From NCBI GenBank assembly GCA_004151065.3, contig NWUY0304917143.1, forward strand, positions 1 to 35,524: a stretch of DNA of 35,524 bases, written 5' to 3'. The stretch's first letter is position 1, and every line of letters begins with the position of its first letter. Positions 1-10,900 of this stretch are shown piece by piece. The DNA is from Larix sibirica. Its lineage: Eukaryota > Streptophyta > Pinopsida > Pinales > Pinaceae. The position numbers were made by a program, and so were the translations under genes. The notes under the pieces are model-generated. The model saw only the letters and a list, made by a program, of their open reading frames with translations, was not told where the DNA came from and searched no databases.

Positions 1-900
1 CTGAGGTACGAGGGTGAGGTTTCACTTTGCAATTAAAAGGGGTTATCCTTAGCATCCCCCCCATTACCATAACAAAAAATAAGTTGAACGAATCCATCCA
101 TATTTTGACTCGCATTGATACGTCCATTGTGCTGCGGAGGTTGTATCCTCGTTTCATAGGGGTGATGATATCCTATTATAGCATCCCCATACATATAAAT
201 AAACAACCTGAATATCTATGATTTTTTCTCGTTTGGTTGGTCTAGTCAGATTTCAAAACTTTCACTCATTTGGTGAGGTGTTAGCACCCACTCCCTCCTA
301 AATAAACAACCAGTGATTAAATAATAAAAATAACGAGATTGCATCTCTACGTTTCAATTGTCCATGCGGACATAAGAGTATGGATCGGCACCCTTTCTCA
401 TAGCTGAATGGTAAGAATAAATATACTAAATTAAGTAGGTGTCTTATTTCATATTTATATACTATGTTATTATTATTAATACGTATTTCCACAAATAAAT
501 CAAAAGTTGAATCCATGTTCATTTGGTTGGACCAGAAGATGAAAACTTCATTGATTTATAAATGGTCTCAGGTTCAGTCGGGGCAGATACCCCACCCTGT
601 TTGGTTGTTTACAATATGAAACTGTGATACTCGATCGATACGTGTAACTTTTCGCATTAAGATGTGAATGAATAAGGCCTATGTAAACTATCTGTATTTA
701 TTGGGTCTACCTATTATTCCTAGGCCCTACCTTATCTAGCCTATACCCTATATATATATATATTCACATATAGTGCCACAGAGAAGCTATCCATTGCTCT
801 GCCCTCCCGATAGTTTCCCCCTTGACTTATAGGTTGAGCGTTGATGCTGCTCAGTCTCCATATATGAACACATATATACGTTTAACTTGCCCATTTGTTG
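1..900. other. Intergenic, no gene recognised
   Basis: No coding frame of convincing length or composition is present. An (AT)n run lies at about 750-770. Bases 1-16 are the exact reverse complement of 16 bases near 18512-18527, which makes them part of a dispersed repeat family described separately. Part of this stretch (521-622) is duplicated in diverged form at 1382-1507. Short open frames here look like chance. Confidence 0.7.
521..622. repeat. Diverged duplication, copy 1 (partner 1382-1507)
   Basis: TTGGTTGGACCAGA followed by CTCAGGTTC, a GGCA core, ACCCTGTTTGGTT and AATATGA occurs in the same order here and at 1382-1507. Spacing between the blocks differs because of small insertions and deletions. 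This reads as an old direct duplication in non-coding DNA. Confidence 0.6.
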
Positions 901-1930
901 AGGTAAGATCCTTATTAGCCTATTTATGGGAGTTTATATAGGTTATACTACCTAGATAGTATCAGGATGAAAAACTACCGAGATACCGAGATAACACTAT
1001 GTAGTATGAGGTTCCACAACCGCATAGGAGGCACCATGAGGTAGGCCCATTTTTGCACTAATAGTAGAGAAGGGCAAATTGAAAGCTCATTTATCCTACC
1101 TTGGGAACTACTTAGTAGGGCTAACCTAAGTATGTTCCCACGTGCTCAGTAAGCCAGGAAGTTTAGTTAGTGAGGTGAGCCCAGTACCATAAGGGTTATA
1201 ATTCCCAAGAGTCCCAAGCGAGGATACTACGAGGTCCCAATTCCCAGGATGAGGTTGAGGTGAGTCAGTCAAGGGTTTCCATTCACTAAGTACCACATTA
1301 CGATATTGCCATGGAGACGTTTCTCACTTGTCTCACATTTTATCTGTTTACTATATGTGTTGACTCCACCATATGTGTGTTGTTCAGTTGGTCCAGATAG
1401 GAAGTTCCATGGATAACACCACGTAAGTTTGTACTAATATCCGAAAGTTCCATAGCCTCAGGTTCGCCGGTCGGAACAGGCACCCTGTTTGGTTTAATAT
1501 GAGACGACTAACTTATTCTAATTTGATGCTGTTAATCAATGCAACTGCTTATGAGGTTCCACTACTACATAGGGGTTGGCACTATAACCACTATCAGGTG
1601 AGGTGAGTGAGGCCGTGAGTCAGTCATTACGGGAGTCAAATAACTTGAGATAGGCCTGACAACAGGAATGTTAATGTGGCCCGGTAACTTCCAAAATCAA
1701 GAAGGGTTGGTACGATCTCAGTAAGGTATGGTCAGGGCTTATAACGGTTCCAATGAGGTCTGGTAAGTTATGCCATCTCTAGGAGATCGAAGAGCACTTT
1801 ATCTATGTCCCATTTATTAGTAAATATGGGGGGGTGGTTGGAAGTGAGGTGATTCTACGTGTGTTACCTGTTCCCTTTCCCATGTGCCCAGTCAGTGAGT
1901 CAGTGAGTAAAAGGCATTCCCAATAGCACC
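900..1930. repeat. GTGAGG/GTCAGT-rich degenerate repeat region
   Basis: Variants of GAGGTGAG and GTCAGTCA/GTCAGTGAG recur through about 1 kb, for example near 1155-1180, 1250-1270, 1595-1625 and 1880-1905. A longer unit, ATGAGGTTCCAC then ACnnCATAGG, appears at about 1008 and again at about 1550. No gene is seen. The stretch looks like repeatedly duplicated and diverged spacer. Confidence 0.5.
1382..1507. repeat. Diverged duplication, copy 2 (partner 521-622)
   Basis: Second copy of the block described at 521-622: GTTGGTCCAGA, then CCTCAGGTTCG, CACCCTGTTTGGTT and AATATGAGAC in conserved order. Confidence 0.6.
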
Positions 1931-2084
1931 AAGCCCTGTTTAGACGTTAGCCCCCCCATGAAGATTGATTACTGCCCGAGTCGAAAAGAAGGATTGCTAC
2001 AGCTATATTATATGCCCCACACCCGGCATATCCAGATCGGAAAAGCTTCCAAGTTCGCTTCCAACATATTGAACTAAACATATA

Positions 2085-2268
2085 TAAGTTACTTATTTGG
2101 TGGGGGGGGCGTACCTCGGTCCTCATTAAATGGGTTTTTAATGAAAATGCTATTTTGAGGAGTCCGAGGCACAATCATCGGGCCAGCAAACTTCATTTTC
2201 TTCGCTATAAAACATACGATGGTGGCCCTCGTACCTCGGTTGAGTGGCTCCTATCCTCGCCCCTTTTA
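2085..2268. repeat. GTACCTCGGT family repeat, copy A
   Basis: The copy starts with AAGTTACTTATTTGGT, a G-run, CGTACCTCGGTCCTC and ATTAAA. It continues to CTATAAAACATACGATGG, GGCCCTC and a second GTACCTCGGT at 2231-2240. The same ordered blocks occur at 4817-4984 (copy B), and a partial, more diverged version lies at 18960-19075 (copy C). The inner part of A and B is poorly conserved, so the ends define the element. No terminal inverted repeats or coding capacity are visible. Confidence 0.65.
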
Positions 2269-2269
2269 G

Positions 2270-3220
2270 AGCTTTTCTCAAGTATAACCGGTATTTCATT
2301 GCCAAGCATTGAGGCCAAACGTGCGTAGTCCTTCCTTATGGACCACCCATAGCCAACCTAGTTAGGTCAACGGACGGATCATTTAGCAGTGTGAGGCGCA
2401 CCAATTTATGGGAAAAGTACCTTATCTGCTTCTAGGTTTATTAACACTCGACAGAGGTCGTGTCTGCTAAGGTGGACCCACAGAGCGAGGTTTACCATAG
2501 CGTGGAGTCTATATCCGGAAAAACATACCTCCAGTGTGTGAGAGAGGTGGGGCGCTTTATTAGTATTTTCCTTCTGGTTTTTCAATATATATATATATAT
2601 AATGCAATCATTACTTGTGCTGTTAGTAGTGAATCAACTAAAGCGAGTGAATGAATGGATTCTTTTTGTTCATAATTTCTATGTCTGGGCTCGGCTCCCG
2701 GTTATTGAAAACAGACTAATTCACAATCTTTTTCTAAATAGAACTCTTTTTTAAGGGAGGACAAGGCATAACGATCATAAGAACAATGAAATGTTTATAG
2801 TTAATGAAATAGGCCCCTTTAAATTATTCGTTTCTATATTAAAACCCGGATGCACCTTTAGCCACTAGTTGACACAGTTTATGCCGTCGATCCCGCTATT
2901 CGATCACTAAATCCCGCTACTCAATTCAGGTGTTTATGTTGCTTGTTGATCCCAGGAAGCTTAGTAAATAACTCAATTTTGTAGAGTAGGGCATCAGGAA
3001 TTAATATCTTTGCCTAATAACAACTTCCGGTTAGATACCCATTTGAAGTAACACTAATTGTTTACCCCAAACAGGCGATTAAACACGTTTCTCTTTAGAA
3101 AGTTAGGGGTTCCAGATGTATGCCAACAACCTCAAATAGCGATCCAAGAAGAGCCGAAAAAAGAGTTGATGCCGCTAGTAAATGCCTTATTTTCAATGCC
3201 AGGTGGCGATCAGTCATAGC
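2270..3220. other. Intergenic, nothing recognised
   Basis: Only short chance frames are present, plus an AT microsatellite at about 2586-2602. No RNA gene or conserved motif was recognised. Confidence 0.6.
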
Positions 3221-3221
3221 T

Positions 3222-3292
3222 AGGCTGGTAGTCCCAGCAGTAAGGGAGGGAGGGAGAAGGGTTATGCCCGCCCGGAGAGATCTTGATTTATG
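3222..3292. repeat. Dispersed repeat, partner at 27288-27350
   Basis: CTGGTAGT, a purine-rich GGGAGG stretch and GGAGAGATCTTGATT occur here. The same order is seen at 27288-27350 (TCTGGTAGT, GGGAGGTGG, AGAGAGATCTCGATT). The two copies are about 24 kb apart and clearly diverged. Confidence 0.5.
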
Positions 3293-3332
3293 GTCTACCA
3301 TATTTTGCCCAGGCACCAACCAAGAAGTTGGC

Positions 3333-3354
3333 TTGGAACAGATTGAACAAAACC
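3333..3354. repeat. TTGGAACAGATT dispersed repeat, copy 1
   Basis: TTGGAACAGATTGAACAAAA is followed by a C-rich segment. Related copies lie at 3880-3900 (TTGGAACGGATTGACAAAAA) and 18491-18512 (TTGGAACAGATTCACAAAAC). All three are preceded within 20-50 bases by a CAGGCA-like motif, so the homologous unit is longer than the core. Confidence 0.5.
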
Positions 3355-3879
3355 TTTATAACGTCTCACCAGGGCATTACAACAACGTGTTGCTTTTCCA
3401 AGGTGTCTATGTCCAGACCTAAAGTTGCATGTATGCCTCAAGTGTCAAGACCTAAGGTTACAATCTCCAGCCAGTTTCCAGGGTCTATTCAAGAGGCCTA
3501 TAGTGTGGTCCAGCAAACACCATGTGTGGCTCGGTAACATGTTTAGATCATGTTAGATAAGGAATCCCGCATCAGATAAAGGAACTGGATTTTATTCAAT
3601 AAGAACCATGCCTTTTTGAGTAAGTTTCTCTCTTATCCCCGGTAAGGAGCAAGGTGAATGATGAGAGTCTTCTGGAGTTGCATCTCTACGTGAGACTCAC
3701 CCATTTTGTTGAACTTGTAATGTTCCAAAATAACAGTAATGGGGGGGAATGGCATCACATCATAAGAAGAGGAGCATAGATTCTAAATCAATAGAGACTT
3801 GTATATCACTGGACTCGCATCGATAGGTGTCACTTTCTTTATTTTTCAATAGAATCCGCCCAGCCAGGCAATAATTGAG

Positions 3880-3900
3880 TTGGAACGGATTGACAAAAAC
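3880..3900. repeat. TTGGAACAGATT dispersed repeat, copy 2
   Basis: Second copy of the core described at 3333-3354. Just downstream, GCTCGTATCCTCGC (about 3927) also matches GCTCCTATCCTCGC at 2247, so the repeat families are nested in one another. Confidence 0.5.
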
Positions 3901-3959
3901 TCCCCCTTCTTTGCTCGGGATAGCGGCTCGTATCCTCGCTACTCGTCATTAGCCCTTTT

Positions 3960-4815
3960 TTTTTTTATTAATAAAACTTCCCTTTTTTAAGGTCCGATGT
4001 TTACCTCGGACCATGAAACTGGATTTTATCTGTAAAGAAATAGGGCATTTCCTTAAGTTTTTATAGTGGCGGGATGTCATAGCTTCTGCTGATACTAGCG
4101 CATTTCTACGTGTTGCATATCTGCCTTTTACCATATGAACGCGCATAGATACTACGCCCTTGCATAAGAATTTGTAATTGTTGATTGCACCACCTTTGTT
4201 GATTAACCACCTTTAGCCTAACCTTTACCTTTTGTCGCCAGCAGGTACAACAACAGCAGGAAGGAGGGAGGTCCCACCCAGTTGTTTCGAGGCCTTGAGA
4301 GAATAAACTCTAATTCCCTAGGGGCAAGCGTTACCCATTTAAACAAAAAGATAATGAGCTTACAATACGGGCTACATGAACTTTGCCATCGATCTGATCT
4401 CTTAGTTCTTACTCTACTAAAAAGAAATATACATATATGATGTTGCATATAATTTTTTTTTCTAACTGGATTGAGAAAAGGTATCAAGTGCATGATAAGC
4501 TACACCGTCGGGAGCAAGCACCCAAGTCGCCTTGATAGATACCAATGACACAAAACGCTCTAATTTGACATTATTTTGCATATAAATCTTATTTTCAGCG
4601 GGTACATAGCTTAATAGTTAGTCATCGCGGGAACTAAAATGAATTTTTTATTTCTAAACATTGCCATTTCAGGAGCGGAGCCACTTTTCCTTACGAGGGC
4701 AAGGAAGTTTCTCCATTACAGGCAGGATTAATTCATTGGCTGGGATACTTGGCTTGGCTCGGCTTCTCAATCAGAGCAGGCAATAAACTCGCTTAGAAAT
4801 GAATTCACTAAAAAT
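3960..4815. other. AT-rich intergenic, nothing recognised
   Basis: Poly-T and poly-A runs interrupt the stretch. A minus-strand frame of 91 codons at 4218-4493 has no recognisable motif and is within chance expectation. ACCTCGG at about 4003 is a stray piece of the repeat family seen on both sides. Confidence 0.55.
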
Positions 4816-4816
4816 A

Positions 4817-4984
4817 TTAAGTTACTTATTTGGTAGGGGCGGCGTACCTCGGTCCTCCTCATTAAACAGTCTTGGCTAATAAAATCGCCGCTACTTTGGG
4901 GGCCTAAGAAGGGATTCCTCATAAAACCTCTGAAATAGATTTTCTATCTTATAAACTATACGATGGCGGCCCTCCTACCTCGGT
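4817..4984. repeat. GTACCTCGGT family repeat, copy B
   Basis: Second long copy of the element at 2085-2268: AAGTTACTTATTTGGT, then GGCGTACCTCGGTCCTC and ATTAAA. It ends ATAAACTATACGATGG, CGGCCCTC, CTACCTCGGT. Overall length is similar to copy A (about 160 bases), with a diverged interior. Confidence 0.65.
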
Positions 4985-5079
4985 CTTCGCCTTTCGCCCT
5001 CGACCACTAAGGAGCCTGGCCATTGAGAGACCGAAACAACCCGATACCTCCTACCGCTATAGCAACGGCCCGCATAACG

Positions 5080-5254
5080 ACTCTGGAACGACCAACGGTA
5101 ACAAAGGAGCCTGGTTATAATAGCTCTGGTTCATATTGCCCTGGTTACAAGAGAAGGAAGGAGCCCTTTCGGAACAAAAAGGAGGAAAGGAGTCCTGGGC
5201 AAACGTGGAATAACCCTTAAGATTCCCTGGTTGACAGAAAGAGCCTTGCTTCAA
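5080..5254 (-). pseudogene. Gln/Asn/Pro-rich coding-like remnant
   Basis: The minus-strand frame is open for about 60 codons and rich in Q, N, P, S and aromatic residues. Motifs include QPGN, FAQDSFPPF, CNQGNMNQSYYNQAP. On the DNA the same stretch shows AAGGAGCCTGG-like blocks repeated three to four times, so the frame may simply be a translated degenerate repeat. A stop lies two to three codons upstream and there is no convincing ATG. Low-complexity Gln/Asn-rich segments occur in plant retrotransposon gag proteins, but no family can be assigned. Confidence 0.25.
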
Positions 5255-6243
5255 AGAAGATTACGGGGAGCCGTGTTCCATACTCTGGGCAGCCTTGGTG
5301 GGGATTACAACTGCAGAAGATGCGTGTGGTAAGGTCTGGAAATAAAGGTGGCCTATTTAAGGGAAAACCTATTTTACATGGACTAAGTAGGTACAAATAT
5401 TATTCTCTTAATTTGTTGAGAATCTTACTCTCCGAACCGGTTATTTGAGTTGAATCCATTCTTCAGTGACCCGAAATCCGCCTTAGAAAGACCGGTTCAA
5501 TTTAATAAATCAGGTTAGTTTCAGTGTTCTTTACTAGAGGTACAAAGAAATCTATACATATTATGCTGGCATAGAGACGTTATACTTGCATAAGATAGTT
5601 CTTAGTGCAGGTGGACTACAGCTTCCACACGGCGGCACTACTGCATATCTCGAAATAAAGATCTCTCTACCGGGGATGGGAAATTCAGTCCTGTATATCC
5701 GGTCACGAGCATGAGCTGTTTATCCATACGGTAAATTAAAGAACAAAAGAAAGGTGTTCTCTATTTGGATTACGAGCATGAGAGCATTGATGGGAAATTG
5801 AGGGGTGGCGTTGCGAGATCATAAAGAGCGCGAGTAGGAGGTAGAATTGATACGATGGATTCGGAAGCATTAAACCTCCCTTGTTCGAAATAATCGAAAC
5901 ACATCAGGATGGTACCAGCCGTACTTAATAATGGAAAGATTTGGCGCCGCTCACTGGATTCTGTGGTTGATAAGATTTGTCGGTTCGGTTCCTTGCCCTC
6001 CCTATGGTCCAGGTGAGCCATCCTTCCTGTTTGGGAGATAAGAAATGGAATAGCTAGTAGCATAAGAACAGATCCGAGTGAGTTTTATGGTGAGTGGACG
6101 GAATCACTCAAGGATTGCTTAAATAAAGTGATATTCACAACTATTCATTTCTTTCTTTAATGAAAAAAAAATGATAGGGAGGGTTAATCAGGACTGGGAA
6201 GAAAGGACCTTACTGACCAACCCTATCTAGATATCGTTTTGGG
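5255..6243. other. Intergenic between remnant and trnfM
   Basis: A 97-codon minus-strand frame at 5770-6063 has no motif I recognise. It is retained only as a possible unassigned fragment. The roughly 180 bases next to trnfM hold a poly-A run and no obvious gene. Confidence 0.5.
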
Positions 6244-6317
6244 AGGCGGGGGCAGGATTCGAACCTGCAGTCTTCAGGTCATGGGCCTGACGAGTCGACC
6301 AATTACTCTACCCCGCT
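6244..6317 (-). tRNA. trnfM: Initiator tRNA, tRNA-fMet(CAU)
   Basis: A complete 74-nt cloverleaf can be read on the minus strand. The acceptor pairs G2-C71 to G7-C66 with an A1.C72 mismatch, the lack of a 1-72 pair being a hallmark of bacterial-type initiator tRNAs. The D arm is GAGT/ACTC. The anticodon arm is TCAGG-CCCATGA-CCTGA with anticodon CAT, and the T arm is GCAGG-TTCGAAT-CCTGC. No CCA is encoded, as usual for plant mitochondria. The product would carry formyl-Met for translation initiation in the organelle. The sequence closely resembles the native plant mitochondrial trnfM as I know it. One oddity is base 33: it is C instead of the near-universal T, giving loop CCCATGA. C-to-U editing could restore U33. 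No intron is present. Identity is secure; function depends on tolerance or editing of C33. Confidence 0.95.
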
Positions 6318-6322
6318 ATTCT

Positions 6323-6400
6323 TATGCCATACTAACTAGAGCACGACCAACTGCCAATCGAGCCTATGCCATACTAGACTAGAGGCACTCATCTAGAGCA
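6323..6400. repeat. Short direct repeat upstream of trnfM
   Basis: TATGCCATACT followed by ACTAGAG and a nearby CAC lies at 6323-6344 and again at 6365-6388. A further ATCTAGAGCACCACCAC piece follows at about 6391. It lies immediately 5' of the tRNA gene on its transcribed strand. Confidence 0.55.
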
Positions 6401-6429
6401 CCACCACGTGAAGAGCAAGGTCGAGAGCA

Positions 6430-9400
6430 TGCATGAAAGCAAAGCTAGAAGGAATCCGTTCGCTATATAAGGGTGAGCTTCCGCGCTGCTATTATATATG
6501 TAATTACGCTTTCTCATCTACTGGGATCTCCGCTCTTTTAATCGATCGGACCCTACCTAATGGCATAATAGCGTATAATATTTTATTCTTCCTTACAAAC
6601 CTAACTGGAAAAGCTATTTTCCTTCTTTTTATTCCTAATCAAACCGGACCGTACCTGACTAGCCCATACCTCACTGGATAAGACCGGTACCAGCAGCACT
6701 GCTAAGACCTGCTAATGAGTGGTGCCCATACCTCACTGAACCAACATTATTCAATCTTGTCTTATATAAGTGAAAACGCGAGAACACTGAAAAAGCGCCC
6801 ACCTCTTTATTTCCTCGTTTCGTTTCCCACACTACTTACTAGGTATGAGTTATGCTTTAACATATATAGACTTCTTCATGCTGTTGTAAACCTTGCTCTC
6901 TCAAGAAACCTTCGCGGAAAATACCTCTGTGTAAATATCCTGCAGCTAAAGAACCTGAAAAGCCTAAAATAACCCTGCTCTTTCTTTTTTGGTGCACCTC
7001 GAATGTCTAACGGATCTGTCAGTGGACCCGCCTAACCTCAACAACGTTCGCCTTCAAAACTGAACCTCATAATTGTATGTCTATCCTTACTCCCTGTCGG
7101 ATCAGTAGTAACGATGTTCTATAGTGAGTGCAAGAGGTCAGGACATATAAAGTAACCATGTTCCATGTCTCATTAAGTGACAGGTGGCGGTAGGCCAGCG
7201 GTAGCACTCATACAAGCTCCCTGGGTCAAGCAGGAAATAAGTGAACCAACCTCTTAATGCGAAGCCTTTGGGGGCAGGGCGCTGGTGATAAACCACGCAC
7301 CATCAAATAAGTATCAAGCTATCAAGTGTATTTCTTAATTTACCACGTTCTATAATTCATGCTGATGTGTAACGCCCACTGACTAACCCCACACCCTGCG
7401 TCCAAATGCAAAGGGGTCATATCCTGTGGTCCGGTCGAGGATATAAGTGGATAAAGCGATAGGCAGTAAGTGTAAAAAGAAATGCTTCTGTCCAATAATC
7501 CTAAGTAGGCGGTACCAGATTCAAGGCGTTCTTGCTTCAAATTCCTAACCCGCCCGGCGGCACTCTATCCAACCACCTAAAGGGGCGGGGTAAAAAGCAA
7601 TAGTCCAGTTTCACAGGTTTAAGGGGAAATAGCATAAAGCAGTCAAAACGTAAGTCAGTTGAAAAGATAATGGATTAATTTGTAATGTAAAAAAAGTATA
7701 ACGTAGTGCCTTGAACTGCCGTCGAGTCTTTTTTATATCGGTCTGTTCAAAGTGAAACAATTCTAAGGGACCATGAAGGCGATCGACCAACAGGGATAGG
7801 GGATGTAGACACGAAGTCCGACTAAAGAAGGAGTAGGGCCGCCATCGAATTTCCCACTTCAAGTAAGGAAGGTCAGGTGTGCAGGTGTAGTGTGATCTCC
7901 TCAGAGATAAAAAGAAACACAGGTCTAATTTTAGAGAGGCGGACATGTTAACGGGAAGGCAGGCTTTGATTGCTCCATATGTGCAATCTGAATAAAATGT
8001 GAATACTTTATCAAAAGGTTTATGTGCACCACTTGGTTCGGAGCAGGCAAGAGTTTGGGTGTGGTCAGATTGACTAAAACTCAAACATAGAAGGTTCAAA
8101 TAAGCTATTTGTTCACAACACATTAAACCAATTCAAAGAAATAAACCAGCCGTTCACCACTACTCACTGACGAATCCGTTCGACGAATCAATGTTAAAGA
8201 AAGCCGTTCACAGCCTGCACAGAAGCTATAAATAAACTGGCTGTCCCAAGGCATGCATCCATAGGGGTGAGGGTACGAACCAAAGGGAGAGGCATTTATT
8301 TATTTGATTTACTGAATTGAGAGATACTTAATGGCTGATGATAGGAAGGAGTAGGAGGAAAAATGCGTGCGTGGATGATTGATCTTCCACATGCGTGCAT
8401 GGAAGACAACAGGTTGGAGAGGCATTGAGTGAACTTATTGGATTGGATTTTCACTAATGAGGATGATTGAGAGAAAGAAAGGGAAAGGAATCCGATCCAG
8501 GGAGGGCGACGAAACACTATGTAGGTATGCTTCCCAAGCTTCCCCGCTGTCCCATCAATGCCCTCGCTTCCAATACATATGGAATTTCCATGATGTGGCC
8601 TAGCCCGGCCATGCGGACTTGCTTTTGCTTTCTACCCATGAAGTCTCCTATCTCTCCAGGCCAAATTGGAGTAGGGATGCATATATACCTGATAGCATAT
8701 AAAAAGCCGAATTGATGGGCAGGGTATTGGAATTTACGAGTTAGTTAGTCCGCACTCTCACTGCACTCCGTAAACCCGCTCTCCCGAGTCCGGTCGATCT
8801 CCTCTTTGATTTATATCTTTAAGCGAAGCGAGCACAGACCCCCCAAACTCCCTATCTTACTTACTTAAGAGCGCATGAATGCCTGCCTACCCTCTCCTAT
8901 ATTATTAATAGCGCAGCCCTCCACTTCCTATCCTCTTCCTATCTTGAGAGTGTGGCAGTCGGTCGACTTCTCTATTATATAGGATGATAGGCACATTAAT
9001 AGTCACACCCGATTAGTCATATTACGCAGTCATATAACGTATATAACCAAAGTTAGATGGAGACATGGACTCACATGCATTCAGGTAATCAAATGAATCG
9101 GTGCATTCAACGGACCCACATTAAGAATAAATCCGGTCACTAGAATGCATTCATATATAATACATATAATATCTAGTACGCGGGACCTTAAAATAAAGAG
9201 GAATAGAGTATCTCGACCGGGGGATATAGAGACATGGACACTATAGCTTTGGGCGAGTCTGCACTGGGTGTTATCCTTTCTCTTCCGGATAGGGACATTA
9301 TAGGGAAGTGGAGAAAAATTAATTACTCTCACAGGCAGGCCGGATGTTGAGAGCACTCCCAGACTGTATGCGCCCCTATTTCGTTTAGAAGCGGGAGCTG

Positions 9401-10900
9401 CGCTCTTACCAAAATAATGTATTAAAGGGCCGGCCCGATAAAGAAGAAAGACAAAAATATTCATTACGTAATAACTTTAGATGCATGCCTTGAATCTTGG
9501 CATTTAGGCACTATTTCTACTTCGATAGGGAGAGAGAGCTCACTTTGAGAAATCTTAAGCATATCTGAAATCAAATGAATTTATGAAAAGGCTTACGTGG
9601 AGAGCTTGAGTTGACACATTTATCAAAGGTTATTTTTAAGCTACGGACCCCAGCCCATTCTCGACGAAGACATAAGCTCACTCTCCAACATCCCACCTAA
9701 TCTTTGATGATTTATTTGGCGCTTCTGTTGTAGAGATAAGCGTCACTGTCTGCTGCCGATATAACTGTAGGTGGTCCGCCTCACATGGATATGAAACCGG
9801 GAATAGAGGAGTTCACTCTACCTATGGGCTACACGAACAACCCCGCTGTAGGGAAACCCTTTGCATTAGGCATTTCCTTTTGCTCATATTTAAAACTAGT
9901 CTATATAAATAGATATCATGCCCCTCCTGCATTCTTTCTATGAAAAACCTAGCTGGAAGAACCCTCAATAATACCTTTCATGGCCTTCTAGTTCTTCGTA
10001 TCTGGCAATTACCATAAGGAAGGAACCAACCCCTCCAGTGGGCACTGATGGATGTTGAACTAAAGGACTTGATCTTATGTCGGAAAAGAGGAAAAACTTC
10101 GAAGGGTAGGGAAGCGGGATCGGGTCTCCTGCTTTCATCAAAAGAGAGGAACGAACAACGAACGCTGGTACCGCTCCATTGTAGGCAGGCCATCATTCAA
10201 AGGCACTTACTTGCTTTATTATGAGTGTCTAGATAGAGTCAATCTCAATATGCTTCGTCTCCTTTAAACGGTTAATTTCTTTCTGTCATGGAGTAGAGCT
10301 ATATTAACGTGAACACTGAAAGCTGCCCTACTTTAGGCAGAAGGTAATCTATTGGTGATTAGTTAGATAGAAAAAAAGAGAGGGAGAGATCACCAGCAAG
10401 CAGTGTGTTTTTCACATGATTCTGACGTCGATCGATGGTAGAGCCCGATCCGATATCGAGCACTTATTTCGGAATGATGGAAAGAGAGGAGGGGTTATAC
10501 AATGGGCATGGTAACTTCCACAAACGGAGGTTTATGTTACCGCTGAATGACCTCTAAGCTAGGATTTGGAATAATGACGCTACTTGGGGATCCTTAGATT
10601 GAAATACTGATAGGAACTATTTCAGTTTGGGCGTATAAGGCGGAGAAACTCATAACAACGAGTTATGCTATCGAACTTTGTGGCTTGCGCGGTGTACGCT
10701 AACAGAGGGTTTGTCTCCTATTTATACCTTTCCCATACTGTAGGAAGGATTCAAGGTGCAAAAGTATTTGGTGCAAAGGAGAGAAGCTAACCCGGGTGGG
10801 TGAGGTTATCTGATAACAAAAGAAATCTAGAACTCTATCAGCAACAACAAAAAGCTAGAACTTCTCCATCATTCTAAACACCCGGGATGTATTACGAACT
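6430..10900. other. Long gene-free stretch
   Basis: About 4.5 kb without a recognised gene. The longest frame (7611-8123, minus, 170 codons) is Ser/Leu/Cys-rich with no motif. About one frame of that length is expected by chance in a window this size, so it is not called. A 127-codon minus frame at 9081-9464 is likewise unassigned. No tRNA, rRNA, intron core or transposon motif was recognised. Confidence 0.55.

Noticed and set aside
371-380. CATAAGAGT as a plant mitochondrial CRTA-type promoter
   Set aside because: Single degenerate match with no downstream gene. Similar words occur by chance elsewhere (for example 6061).
7611-8123. 170-codon minus-strand open frame
   Set aside because: No motif, odd Ser/Cys/Leu composition, and about one frame of this length is expected by chance in the window.
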